Origin: JBOHUX01 sp050734915
Lineage (GTDB): Bacteria; Chloroflexota; Dormibacteria; Dormibacterales; Dormibacteraceae
Direction of reading: 5' to 3'
NCBI GenBank assembly: GCA_050734915.1
Contig: JBOHUX010000141.1
Location: 1 to 6,117 of the forward strand
DNA: 6,117 nucleotides
The position numbers and the translations under genes were made by a program. The notes under the pieces are model-generated. The model saw only the letters and a program-made list of their open reading frames with translations, ran no database searches and was not told the DNA's origin. This document shows positions 1-6,098 of the stretch, one piece after another. Each line of letters opens with the position of its first letter. The first letter of the stretch is position 1.

Positions 1-49
1 CGCGGAGCTTGCGCACGACCTGCTCCAGAGTGTGCTTCCTGCCCTTCAC
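1..49 (-). CDS. IS3-family transposase, N-terminal fragment (runs off window)
   Basis: Sixteen codons are visible, starting with GTG at 49-47 and reading MKGRKHTLEQVVRKLR before the window edge. The K-x-(K/R)-x-H/Y-(T/S)-x-EQ-(I/V)-V-R-K-L-R pattern is the opening of the helix-turn-helix in IS3-family OrfA proteins, which bind the terminal repeats of the element. An AAGGAGG Shine-Dalgarno sequence seven bases upstream (plus-strand 57-63) fixes the start. Whether the gene is intact, and whether it uses the usual orfA/orfB frameshift, cannot be seen. The plus-strand reading frame across this stretch is a by-product of the insertion and should not be annotated as coding. Confidence 0.75.
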   Translation of the reverse strand, partial: MKGRKHTLEQVVRKLR

Positions 50-56
50 TTCGGTT

Positions 57-63
57 CCTCCTT
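57..63 (-). promoter_or_regulatory. Ribosome binding site of the IS3 transposase
   Basis: The minus strand reads AAGGAGG, followed by seven bases and then the GTG start at 49. It is a near-perfect Shine-Dalgarno and decides the transposase start. Confidence 0.75.
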
Positions 64-123
64 GCCCTCTCGGGCGATGATGGAACCTCATATCAGATGG
101 ACCAGTTCTAGGGGGTCAGGTCA

Positions 124-934
124 CACGCTCACCATCCCCGTCGCCTACGACCACGCCGCCACCGATCTCAGCAGCGTCGGCGGGGATGTCAGCCTGAGCC
201 AGGTCCCCGACCACAACCAGAGCTGGGGCCAGGCCACCGGCCGTCTGAGCGTGGACGCCAGCGGCGTCGCCGGCAGCCTCGACGTCTCCCTCACCCGCGA
301 CACCCAGGGCGCCGCCCCCCTCCTCATCAGCGGTCGCTGGGCCTGCGGGCACCCGGCCCCGCCGCCCGTCTACGACGCCACCGTGTCCTGCTCTTTGACC
401 TACGCCCTGGCGGGGCTCAGCGCGGACGCCGTCGCCAGGCTCCAGTCCGCCCACGCCTGCCTGGCCCAGGACCTGACCCTCGCCGGGGGCCTCGTCTTCC
501 ACGTCGACCACGCCCTCAACGACCCCACCCGGCCGCCGGCGATCGGGCAGTCACCGCCCGTCAACGCCTGCGGGGTGCAGGTGGACAGCTACCTGGCCAG
601 CGTCTACTTCAGCTCCGGCGACGAGACCTTCCTGCTCTCCATCGTCCGCGCCCAGGACCCCATCCTGGACGGTCCCTTCGCCCCCGGCAGCTTCCCCGCC
701 CTGTACATGAACGATGTCATCGGCCAGCCGGCCCCCGCCGTCAACCTGAACCTGGCCCAGCCGGCCGCCGACGGTAGCCTGGGCACCGACCAAGGACCCG
801 CCTGGGAGGCGACCGGGGGCACCTTCACGGTCGCCCCCGACCTCAGATCGGGCACCGTCAACGCCGACCTCAAGGGCGGTGTCAGCGGTGCCGAGACCGT
901 CCACCTGGCCGGCGCCTGGCGGTGCGCGGCATGA
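124..934 (+). pseudogene. 5'-truncated two-domain extracytoplasmic protein, disrupted by IS3 element
   Basis: The reading frame is open from the window start, but its first ~30 codons (a GTG at 32 and tandem ATGs at 77-82) lie inside the IS end. The native start and any signal peptide are therefore lost. What remains, about 270 residues, contains two copies of one module: W-x-x-ATG, then D-x-x-SG-x-(V/L), ending (L/I)-x-G-x-W-x-C. The first ends near the residues GRWAC (about 310-345), the second near AGAWRC (about 905-930). The first copy lacks its N-terminal half, as expected from truncation. The alternating polar and hydrophobic pattern suggests beta-sandwich domains, and a secreted or lipoprotein location is likely but inferred. 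I do not recognise a named family. It overlaps the next gene by ATGA, so the two were probably translationally coupled. A fusion start within the IS could still give some expression. Confidence 0.7.
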
Positions 935-2358
935 GCGGGAGGATTGGGATTCGGGCGCCGAGAGGGGTAGGCCGGCTCCTGGTGCCCCCTTGGCGGCGCT
1001 GGACCCTGGCGGGGAGCGCCGCGGTCCTCCTCGCCCTCATCGTGGTGCTGGTGATCACCCTCGGCCTGCCCGGGGCGGGCGGTGGGGGCGGGGTCGATGC
1101 CGCCCTCGACGCCCAGGTCAGACGCGACTTCCTGGCCGACCAGGCCGCCGCCGCGGCCGCCGCCGGGGGCGGGGACCAGTCGGGCCTGGCCGGCCGGCTG
1201 ACCGGGAACGCGCTCCAGGACTTCCTCCACCAGCAGGCCCTCAACGGCCCGGTTCAGGTCCAGGTCCAACCGCAGTCGCTGGAGGTGCTGCGGGCGGCCG
1301 ACCCCAGCGATCCCACCGTCTCTCTGGAGGTCCATGAGCGGGGGGTGCAGACGCTCACCTTCCCAGCCGCCGCCGGCGGCACCGCACCCGCCGGCCAGCA
1401 GGGCTTCGACGGCCGCTACTGGCTGCGTCAGGTGAGTGGCCGCTACGCGATCACGGACGAGAGCGTGACCGAGGTGCCGGTCCCGGCGAGCGGGCTCCCC
1501 GTCTGGCTCGGGGCGCTCGCGGTCCTGGCGCTGCTCGCCCTGCTCATCGGAGCCGTCGCGGTGCGCCGGCGGCGAGCGTCGGCCCCGGCTTCCCCGGATG
1601 GCCTTTTGAAGACGGCGCCCCGGGAGGAGGAGGCACCGCCCGGGACCCTGGTCGTCCGGACCCTGGGCGGCTTCCGGATCGTGTGCGACGGCGAGGATCT
1701 GACCGCCACCCTGGAGCGCAAGTGGAAGATCGCCTACGTCTGGCAGCGCCTCCGCATCGGCGCCCTCGCCGAGCCCGGCTCCCGGCTCCGGCGCGAGGAC
1801 CTGGCCCAGGAGCTGGGCCCCCTGCTCGATCGTGCCACCGTCTTGAACCAGCTCAAGAGCCGGCTCTTCGTGCTCAAGGACCTGCCCGCCCCCATCGCCG
1901 CCTGCGTCGAGATCGGGAACGAGCACCTGGCGTTCCAGCTCGAGCGCTGCCGGCTGGACCTGCTCCAGCTCTTCCAGCTCGGCCGTGCCTGCACCCCAAG
2001 CCGGCTCCTGCCGGTCGCGCTCAGCGCCCGCGTGGATCGCGTCCTGGCCGAGTCGGCGGGCGCGTTCCTGCCCGGCTGGGAGGCGCTGGAGGTCAGGGCG
2101 GGCCTCCACGATACCCCCGCCGCCGAGCTCGTCGCCCAGCTCCGGGCCCGCGTCGTCGCCGTCCGCGCCGACCTCCTCTTTGCCCTCGGGGAGACCTGCG
2201 CCGCCGTCAGCGAGCAGGAGCGCGCGATCGCGGTTCTCCAGCAGGCCCTGGAGCTGCGACCCGATCGCGGGGATGTCGCCAGGCGGCTGATCGCGTGCTA
2301 CCGTGCGGTGGGCAGAGATCCCGAGGCCAACGACCTCCATCAGGAGTACGCGGGATGA
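931..2358 (+). CDS. Membrane-anchored SARP/BTAD-like transcriptional regulator with extracytoplasmic loop
   Basis: The product is 475 residues. The ATG at 931 is preferred over the in-frame GTG at 922 because it forms the classic ATGA overlap with the upstream stop. An arginine-rich N-terminus (3-24) leads into a membrane helix (about 26-47). A loop of about 140 residues outside the membrane follows (48-189), with a Gly/Ala-rich low-complexity part and then a segment resembling NTF2-like or ARC6-IMS-type domains (TGNAL at 91-95, DGRYWL at 160-165). A second helix (about 190-211) ends in RRRR (212-215). The cytoplasmic half has a winged-helix-like region (about 240-318; RTLGGFRI at 243-250) and a BTAD-like TPR region (about 335-475; repeat at 428-465). 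SARP proteins bind promoter DNA, so this looks like a one-component sensor that carries an outside signal to transcription. The neighbouring extracytoplasmic protein is a candidate partner. The target and signal are unknown. Confidence 0.75.
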   Translation: MSGRIGIRAPRGVGRLLVPPWRRWTLAGSAAVLLALIVVLVITLGLPGAGGGGGVDAALDAQVRRDFLADQAAAAAAAGGGDQSGLAGRLTGNALQDFLHQQALNGPVQVQVQPQSLEVLRAADPSDPTVSLEVHERGVQTLTFPAAAGGTAPAGQQGFDGRYWLRQVSGRYAITDESVTEVPVPASGLPVWLGALAVLALLALLIGAVAVRRRRASAPASPDGLLKTAPREEEAPPGTLVVRTLGGFRIVCDGEDLTATLERKWKIAYVWQRLRIGALAEPGSRLRREDLAQELGPLLDRATVLNQLKSRLFVLKDLPAPIAACVEIGNEHLAFQLERCRLDLLQLFQLGRACTPSRLLPVALSARVDRVLAESAGAFLPGWEALEVRAGLHDTPAAELVAQLRARVVAVRADLLFALGETCAAVSEQERAIAVLQQALELRPDRGDVARRLIACYRAVGRDPEANDLHQEYAG

Positions 2359-2891
2359 CCCCGAGCGGCCCTCGTCGAGGAGGTACAGCTCTTGATCCGA
2401 TCATGTACCCGACCGGTCCACAAACGCGTAACAAGATAACGGCCCGTCGGTCTGGCTCGACTTACGATCCTCCATCCAGGTCGCACATCCGGCGACAGTG
2501 GACCGACGAGGAGATCGTAGGCGCACTCAAAGAGTGGGAACGGACCCGCGGCTCGCCACCCACATACGGAGACTAGGAGCAGGCTGCCGCGGACCATCCG
2601 GCGGCTCATACCGTGCTCAGGCGGGGCCGCTGGCCGAGTTGTCTCGGTTTCTTGGCTGAATCGCTTGGCGTAACCGAGGAGGATTCCTCCGACCTGTTGC
2701 GCTGGCAGATGCGACCAGGTGTCTGGCGACGTAGCCGATCTGAAATCGATCGCTCGCTTGCCGCGTTAATCGCAGAGATCTTCCATCTCCTCTTTCATGC
2801 GGGTCTATCCCAGCGCCTGTCAACCTCGGGCTGTCCGGCGCGTTGGATGACTCAAACAGCGGTAGGGACGCGAAGAAGCTCGTCCAAGTAG
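2355..2891 (+). pseudogene. Homing-endonuclease-associated repeat protein, interrupted by in-frame TAG
   Basis: Starting at the ATG overlapping the upstream stop (ATGA, 2355-2358), the frame runs 73 codons to TAG at 2574-2576. It then continues in the same frame without further stop to 2889-2891. Around the TAG it reads QWTDEEIVGALKEWERTRG, then PPTYGD, stop, EQAAADHP, and further on TVLRRGRWPSCL. This matches the homing-endonuclease-associated repeat (HNH_repeat), W-(T/S)-x-EEI-x-x-A-(L/I) ... G-x-PP-T-x-x-D-W ... P-x-x-x-TV-x-x-(F)GxW, in which the stop replaces the conserved Trp (TGG to TAG). The Phe usually before GxW is also missing. Residues after about 115 are unlike the family. A later start at ATG 2403 is possible. 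The last 40 bases overlap the convergent methyltransferase gene, so the native 3' end may have been lost. Such proteins are commonly DNA-binding or HNH-linked; the role here is unknown. Confidence 0.6.
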
Positions 2892-4084
2892 GGGTGCGGC
2901 GTATCCTCATAAAGAAGCTCTGACTCGCCTTGCACCTGTCCATACATCCTCATCACGCACTCCCGGACTGACTGTGCGGGTGGCCGCCCGCCGAGCCGCG
3001 GCGGGTCGACGAAGCGCATTCCAAAAAACTGCTCACCGATTTGGCGCGCCAGCACCTCAGCCAATAGCGGAGGAACCGCATTACCGACCTGAGTGAACTG
3101 ACGACTCATTGTGCCCGAGAATTCGAACCCATCTGGAAAAGTCTGGAGTCGAGCGCATTCGCGGACCGTCATCGTTCGAGCGAGGAGCGGGTGCAAGTGC
3201 GATCGGCCGCCACCATTAGAACCGCCTGCGATGACGGTTTTGCTCGGACGGCACGGATCGAGCCTGTCGACTCTCCCGAGCTGCTCACGCTGGCCGACGC
3301 AAAGAGTCCGATATCGCTGTATGGACGTAGCGAAATGGTTTCGCGGCAAGTGACTGGGAGTGGAGGGATCAAGCCCGATTAGCGCTTCGGCAACTGTTAC
3401 ATACGGCTTTTCGAACAGAGAGGGCCGTGGGGAGTGCGTCGGCACGGGATACTCTGGAGCTGCGCCAAGCGCGCCCAAGATCATCAGCCGCCGACGGTAC
3501 TGCGGCACACCATAGTCGGCGGCTTGGAGGATTCGCGGCTCTGCGACCGAGTATCCGAGGTCGCGGCAAACATCCAAGATAGCGCTCAGGTTGGAAGCAC
3601 CGTCGAGTTCCATCAAGCCGGGAACGTTCTCGATCACAAAGACTTTCGGCCGTATCTCGGCAAGTAAACGCAGATAGTCATGGACCAGAGTCCCGCGAGC
3701 GCGATCCATGAATCCAATTCGCTTGAACTTGGCATCGCCCCGCAGGAACCGCTGACCCGCCGCAATGCTGAAGGACTGGCACGGAGGTCCGCCGATCAGC
3801 AGATCGACAGGTACGTCGACGACGTCCTCTGCGCATAGTTGTCGAATATCCCCATTGGCTTCTGGCGGACCGATGACCCTCGCGTTCGGGAAGTTAAACC
3901 GGAGAGTCGCACATGCGAATTTCTCGATCTCAACCATCGCAGTGCTATGAAAACCGGTCACCTCGAAGCCCAAGTCCATTCCGCCGCAGCCGGTGAAGAG
4001 CGATAGAACCCGAGGCTCGTTCAGCTCGCGGGGCATTTCCGGGGGGAGCGCAATGTTAGGCAGCGAGCTGAGCCTTCGCTTCAT
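2852..4084 (-). CDS. DNA (cytosine-5-)-methyltransferase (type II modification enzyme)
   Basis: This 410-residue protein transfers a methyl group from S-adenosylmethionine to C5 of cytosine in a specific DNA site, protecting host DNA from the partner nuclease. Motifs run in canonical order: I, FTGCGGMDLGFE (30-41); IV, GGPPCQSFS (98-106), with catalytic Cys102; VI, IENVPG (151-156); VIII, QYRRRL (195-200); IX, TVRECARLQTFPDGF (306-320); X, QVGNAVPP (332-339). The target-recognition region is residues 204-300 and includes HLPRNHFATSIQRYR. About 60 residues follow motif X, a modest C-terminal extension. The ATG at 4084 has AGAGG six bases upstream. A later Met at residue 17 is less likely because it lacks a site. 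The gene overlaps the 3' end of the HNH gene by 29 bases, indicating one transcript and coupled translation. All key residues are present. Specificity cannot be read from the sequence. Confidence 0.95.
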   Translation of the reverse strand: MKRRLSSLPNIALPPEMPRELNEPRVLSLFTGCGGMDLGFEVTGFHSTAMVEIEKFACATLRFNFPNARVIGPPEANGDIRQLCAEDVVDVPVDLLIGGPPCQSFSIAAGQRFLRGDAKFKRIGFMDRARGTLVHDYLRLLAEIRPKVFVIENVPGLMELDGASNLSAILDVCRDLGYSVAEPRILQAADYGVPQYRRRLMILGALGAAPEYPVPTHSPRPSLFEKPYVTVAEALIGLDPSTPSHLPRNHFATSIQRYRTLCVGQREQLGRVDRLDPCRPSKTVIAGGSNGGGRSHLHPLLARTMTVRECARLQTFPDGFEFSGTMSRQFTQVGNAVPPLLAEVLARQIGEQFFGMRFVDPPRLGGRPPAQSVRECVMRMYGQVQGESELLYEDTPHPYLDELLRVPTAV

Positions 4085-5273
4085 CGTAAACCTCTTTCGC
4101 CTCCTCTCTCGCGCGGAAGTCGTCTCGATCCTTGTTCTTCAGCCACTGCAGGTAATATGCGTGCGTCGCCCTATGGCAGCTCGGACACAAGCAAACAAGA
4201 TCCTCGAGGTGTGTGCCCGACTCGCCCACGCGCAGAGGCGATGACAAGGGCAGCAGATGATGTAGTTCAAGAATGTTCGTCGTCCACGGATACCTATTGG
4301 CTGGTACCAGACGACACATGTCGCAACGATAAGGGGTGGCAACATAGCCAAAGAATAGTGCCCTCAATTTACGGCTGCGCTCGATCCGAAGGTGATACAC
4401 GCGTACGCGCCTGCCCTCGGTAAACGCCTCATCGTCAGGCGATGCTCGTTCCTCGAGCACCAGTTCTGGTAAAGAAACGCCGCTGGTGCTGCCCAGGCGT
4501 TGGAGTTCCTGAGTTCGGTCGACACTGGGAGCATCCATCATCGGCGTAGCTACGGCGAGGAGTTGTTCGCGAAGTGTTGACGAGCCGGCAGCGATGTCCA
4601 GGTAGAGTCGGCGACTGGCGTTATCCCATTTGAGAGCGCTGAACTGACTGATGAAGATGGTCAGCTCTCGGACTTGCCGATCTTCGTCTCGCTGAGGAGA
4701 ATAGGCCGTGGTCGGGAGAGTCTGATAGAACTCCAGCGGCTCATTGCCAACGCAGCCATTCGAGACTATCTTGGCGAAGATCTCGTCCAAGCCTATGGAC
4801 GCATCGGGTGTGTCTTGGGCTAGGAGATAGCGGATCACGCAGCAGAACGGAAATACCCGCGGACCTGACGAGTCGTAGTCGTCACGGGCTGGACTCGGCA
4901 TGCTGAACCTGGGGATGAGGAAGATGAGGTAGTCGTCGGCCGTCTGAAACCCTTGGTTGCCATGCGCAAGAGCCTGCGCTAGTTCGGTGGCGATGATCTG
5001 GTCACCAACTCTGGCGGCAAGCAGCGCGGCCTGGAAGACTCGGCCATAGTTTCGCCAAACCGGGTAGCGCGGGTCCCTGGGATGGAAGGGGAGGCCTGTG
5101 GCCTTCTCCAAGGGCCCGCGCAAGGGGTCGCTGCCAGGAGCCAGGGTGGAAGGGCTTCCTCCAGCGATCACCATTGCCATCCGTCCTAGGTTCTCGAAGC
5201 GGAAGTAATCGAGGCGGCCCTGATCCCATCTCCATCGGACAACAGGATTAGCAGCCGCAGCAGGAGCAGGCAA
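4056..5273 (-). CDS. HNH endonuclease, predicted type II restriction enzyme
   Basis: This 405-residue protein has a C-terminal zinc-finger HNH nuclease: C317-x-x-C320, then LELHHLLPL (335-343, with His338/His339), and LEDLVCLCPSCHRATH (356-371, with C363-x-x-C366-H367). Asp358 stands where many HNH proteins have Asn. The N-terminal ~300 residues (RWRWDQGRLDYFRFENLGR at 13-31, VWRNYGRVF at 72-80, then mixed alpha/beta) match no domain I can name and probably hold the DNA-recognition module. Joined to a C5-methyltransferase by a 29-base overlap and close to vsr, it is best read as the cutting half of a restriction-modification system; this function is inferred from context. The frame is closed by TAA at 5285-5283, leaving TTG 5273 as the only start that keeps the N-terminal WDQGRLDYF segment. 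The next ATG, at 5180, would remove it. Only a weak CAGG lies upstream of the TTG. Confidence 0.8.
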   Translation of the reverse strand: MPAPAAAANPVVRWRWDQGRLDYFRFENLGRMAMVIAGGSPSTLAPGSDPLRGPLEKATGLPFHPRDPRYPVWRNYGRVFQAALLAARVGDQIIATELAQALAHGNQGFQTADDYLIFLIPRFSMPSPARDDYDSSGPRVFPFCCVIRYLLAQDTPDASIGLDEIFAKIVSNGCVGNEPLEFYQTLPTTAYSPQRDEDRQVRELTIFISQFSALKWDNASRRLYLDIAAGSSTLREQLLAVATPMMDAPSVDRTQELQRLGSTSGVSLPELVLEERASPDDEAFTEGRRVRVYHLRIERSRKLRALFFGYVATPYRCDMCRLVPANRYPWTTNILELHHLLPLSSPLRVGESGTHLEDLVCLCPSCHRATHAYYLQWLKNKDRDDFRAREEAKEVYDEAKAQLAA

Positions 5274-5325
5274 GGTAGCCTGTTAAGTGCCCATGGCCCA
5301 AAGGCACCCGAGTCGATGAAAGTTT

Positions 5326-5356
5326 GGGGAACTGGGGAACTTGCAGGGGAAGGGGG
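5326..5356 (+). promoter_or_regulatory. G-rich tract with four runs of four or more G (possible G-quadruplex)
   Basis: Four G-runs at 5326-5329, 5334-5337, 5346-5349 and 5352-5356 are separated by loops of 4, 8 and 2 bases. Two perfect TGGGGAAC octamers in tandem (5325-5332, 5333-5340) start the tract. The G-runs are on the vsr coding strand, upstream of its candidate promoter, and on the template strand for the HNH transcript. A structural or regulatory role is inference only. Confidence 0.4.
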
Positions 5357-5415
5357 AGTCGCCTATACCGATGCGTCTGATCCTTTTGCCCAAGTTATCA
5401 ACAGCATATAGAACA

Positions 5416-5432
5416 GCCAGGCGAGCCCTGGC
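5416..5432. repeat. Perfect inverted repeat GCCAGG-5-CCTGGC
   Basis: Six-base arms (GCCAGG 5416-5421 and CCTGGC 5427-5432) flank CGAGC. Each arm contains a CCWGG pentamer (CCAGG, CCTGG), the site methylated by Dcm-type C5 enzymes in enterobacteria. It lies just downstream of the candidate vsr -10 box, where an operator or a methylation-sensitive site could act. It may also simply fold in the vsr leader RNA. Confidence 0.45.
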
Positions 5433-5500
5433 ACAACATGTGGTGGGAATCGTACACGGGCCTGACCGTGGCCGTCAAGTTGGTGCGAACGTGCATTCGA

Positions 5501-5506
5501 AAGGAT
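5501..5506 (+). promoter_or_regulatory. vsr: Ribosome binding site supporting the vsr TTG start
   Basis: AAGGAT ends four bases before TTG at 5511. It is the only purine-rich site at suitable spacing near the N-terminus, and it supports TTG as the start; the first in-frame ATG is 22 codons later, inside the conserved region. Confidence 0.55.
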
Positions 5507-5510
5507 AGGC

Positions 5511-5978
5511 TTGGCTAGGATCCGAGACGGGCTGCCAGCGGGATCATGGGCCTCGGACGTCAACGTGCGGGCGATCATGCAGGCGACCCGCAACCGGGAC
5601 ACAAAACCGGAGGTCGCCATCCGATCAGCCCTTCACCGACTAGGAGTTCGGTTCCGGGTGGCCGCCCAGCCGCTCGAAGGGAACCGCCTCACGGCCGACC
5701 TGGTCTTCCGCAGAGAACGAGTCGCTGTCTTTGTTGATGGGTGCTTCTGGCATGGCTGCCCTATGCACAAGAAGGTGCCAGCGACGAACGTGGAGTACTG
5801 GACGAAGAAGATGGCCCGGAACCGGCAGCGCGATAGCAGGATCGACGAGGACCTGAGAAGAGCAGGTTGGACGGTGATCCGCATATGGGAGCACGAGCCG
5901 GTGGCGCAGGCCGCCAACGAAGTCCTCACGGCGATTCTCGGAGCGTCGGGATGTCCTATTGTTGCCCGCCACTCGTGA
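5511..5978 (+). CDS. vsr: Very short patch repair endonuclease Vsr
   Basis: Vsr nicks DNA 5' to the T in T:G mismatches formed when 5-methylcytosine deaminates, so repair restores C:G. This protein is 155 residues, close to the usual family length. It opens with the family hallmarks MQATRNRDTKPE (23-34) and R-x-x-LHRLGVRFRV (38-50). Asp63 in TADLVF corresponds to the metal-binding Asp of the E. coli enzyme. The core FVDGCFWHGCPMH (74-86) follows, then VPATNVEYWTKKM (89-101), a basic NRQRD stretch, and WTVIRIWEHE (120-129). All family positions I can check are present. The TTG start is supported by AAGGAT upstream and by the expected N-terminal length. The gene is divergent from the nuclease-methyltransferase pair, as often seen in restriction-modification cassettes with a C5 enzyme. 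It probably acts on deaminated sites of that methyltransferase. Confidence 0.93.
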   Translation: MARIRDGLPAGSWASDVNVRAIMQATRNRDTKPEVAIRSALHRLGVRFRVAAQPLEGNRLTADLVFRRERVAVFVDGCFWHGCPMHKKVPATNVEYWTKKMARNRQRDSRIDEDLRRAGWTVIRIWEHEPVAQAANEVLTAILGASGCPIVARHS

Positions 5979-6098
5979 TGAACGCGTTCGGACACTCAGG
6001 ATGAACGTGGCCGAGGCAGTCTAAACCCCGATCCACCGAACAACCATCGGCGCGGGAGGGTGAGAAAGGAAGGAACGGGCACTCTTTGAGTTGAGACA

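Larger units (their letters stand above)
1..123 (-). mobile_element. IS3-family insertion sequence, one terminal end (partial)
   Basis: Read on the minus strand, the stretch starts with TG, as IS3 ends do, in TGACCTGACCCCCTAGAAC (positions 123 to 105). This is followed by an untranslated leader, an AAGGAGG ribosome binding site and the first codons of an IS3-type transposase. That order, from terminal repeat to a short leader to the start of orfA, is what is expected at the left end of an IS3-family element. The exact outer base is uncertain: 123 and 125 both give a TG terminus. The rest of the element lies outside the window, so the other repeat and the target duplication cannot be checked. 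The element has interrupted the gene that continues to 934. Confidence 0.75.
5274..5510. promoter_or_regulatory. Divergent intergenic region between HNH nuclease and vsr
   Basis: These 237 bases separate two divergent genes and must hold promoters for both strands; no coding gene is supported. A weak vsr-directed promoter candidate is TTGCCC (5386-5391) with TATAGA (5407-5412), a 15-base spacer that is short for a housekeeping sigma factor. The region also holds a G-rich tract and a CCAGG/CCTGG inverted repeat, listed separately. A 5-bp inverted repeat (GTGCC 5287-5291, GGCAC 5303-5307) lies just upstream of the HNH start. No gene for a controller protein is present. Confidence 0.5.

Noticed and set aside
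32..123. N-terminal residues of the 300-codon plus-strand frame starting at GTG 32
   Set aside because: This stretch is the reverse of the IS3 terminus and transposase start. No ribosome binding site precedes GTG 32.
604..2340. A 578-codon open frame on the minus strand opposite the truncated protein and the SARP-like gene
   Set aside because: Its product is Gly/Ala/Pro/Glu-rich low complexity with no domain, as expected for antisense of very GC-rich codons. The plus-strand genes have domains and ATGA couplings.
2677..2691. Palindrome GGAGGA-T-TCCTCC as a possible operator
   Set aside because: It lies inside a coding-like frame, has a one-base centre and no promoter nearby; chance is likely.
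5980..5989. 10-bp palindrome GAACGCGTTC just after the vsr stop as an attachment or operator site
   Set aside because: It is short, has no second copy in the window and no integrase is present.
6028..6050. CCGAT/ATCGG inverted repeat as a terminator for vsr
   Set aside because: The stem is only 5 bp with a 13-base loop and no T-run follows.
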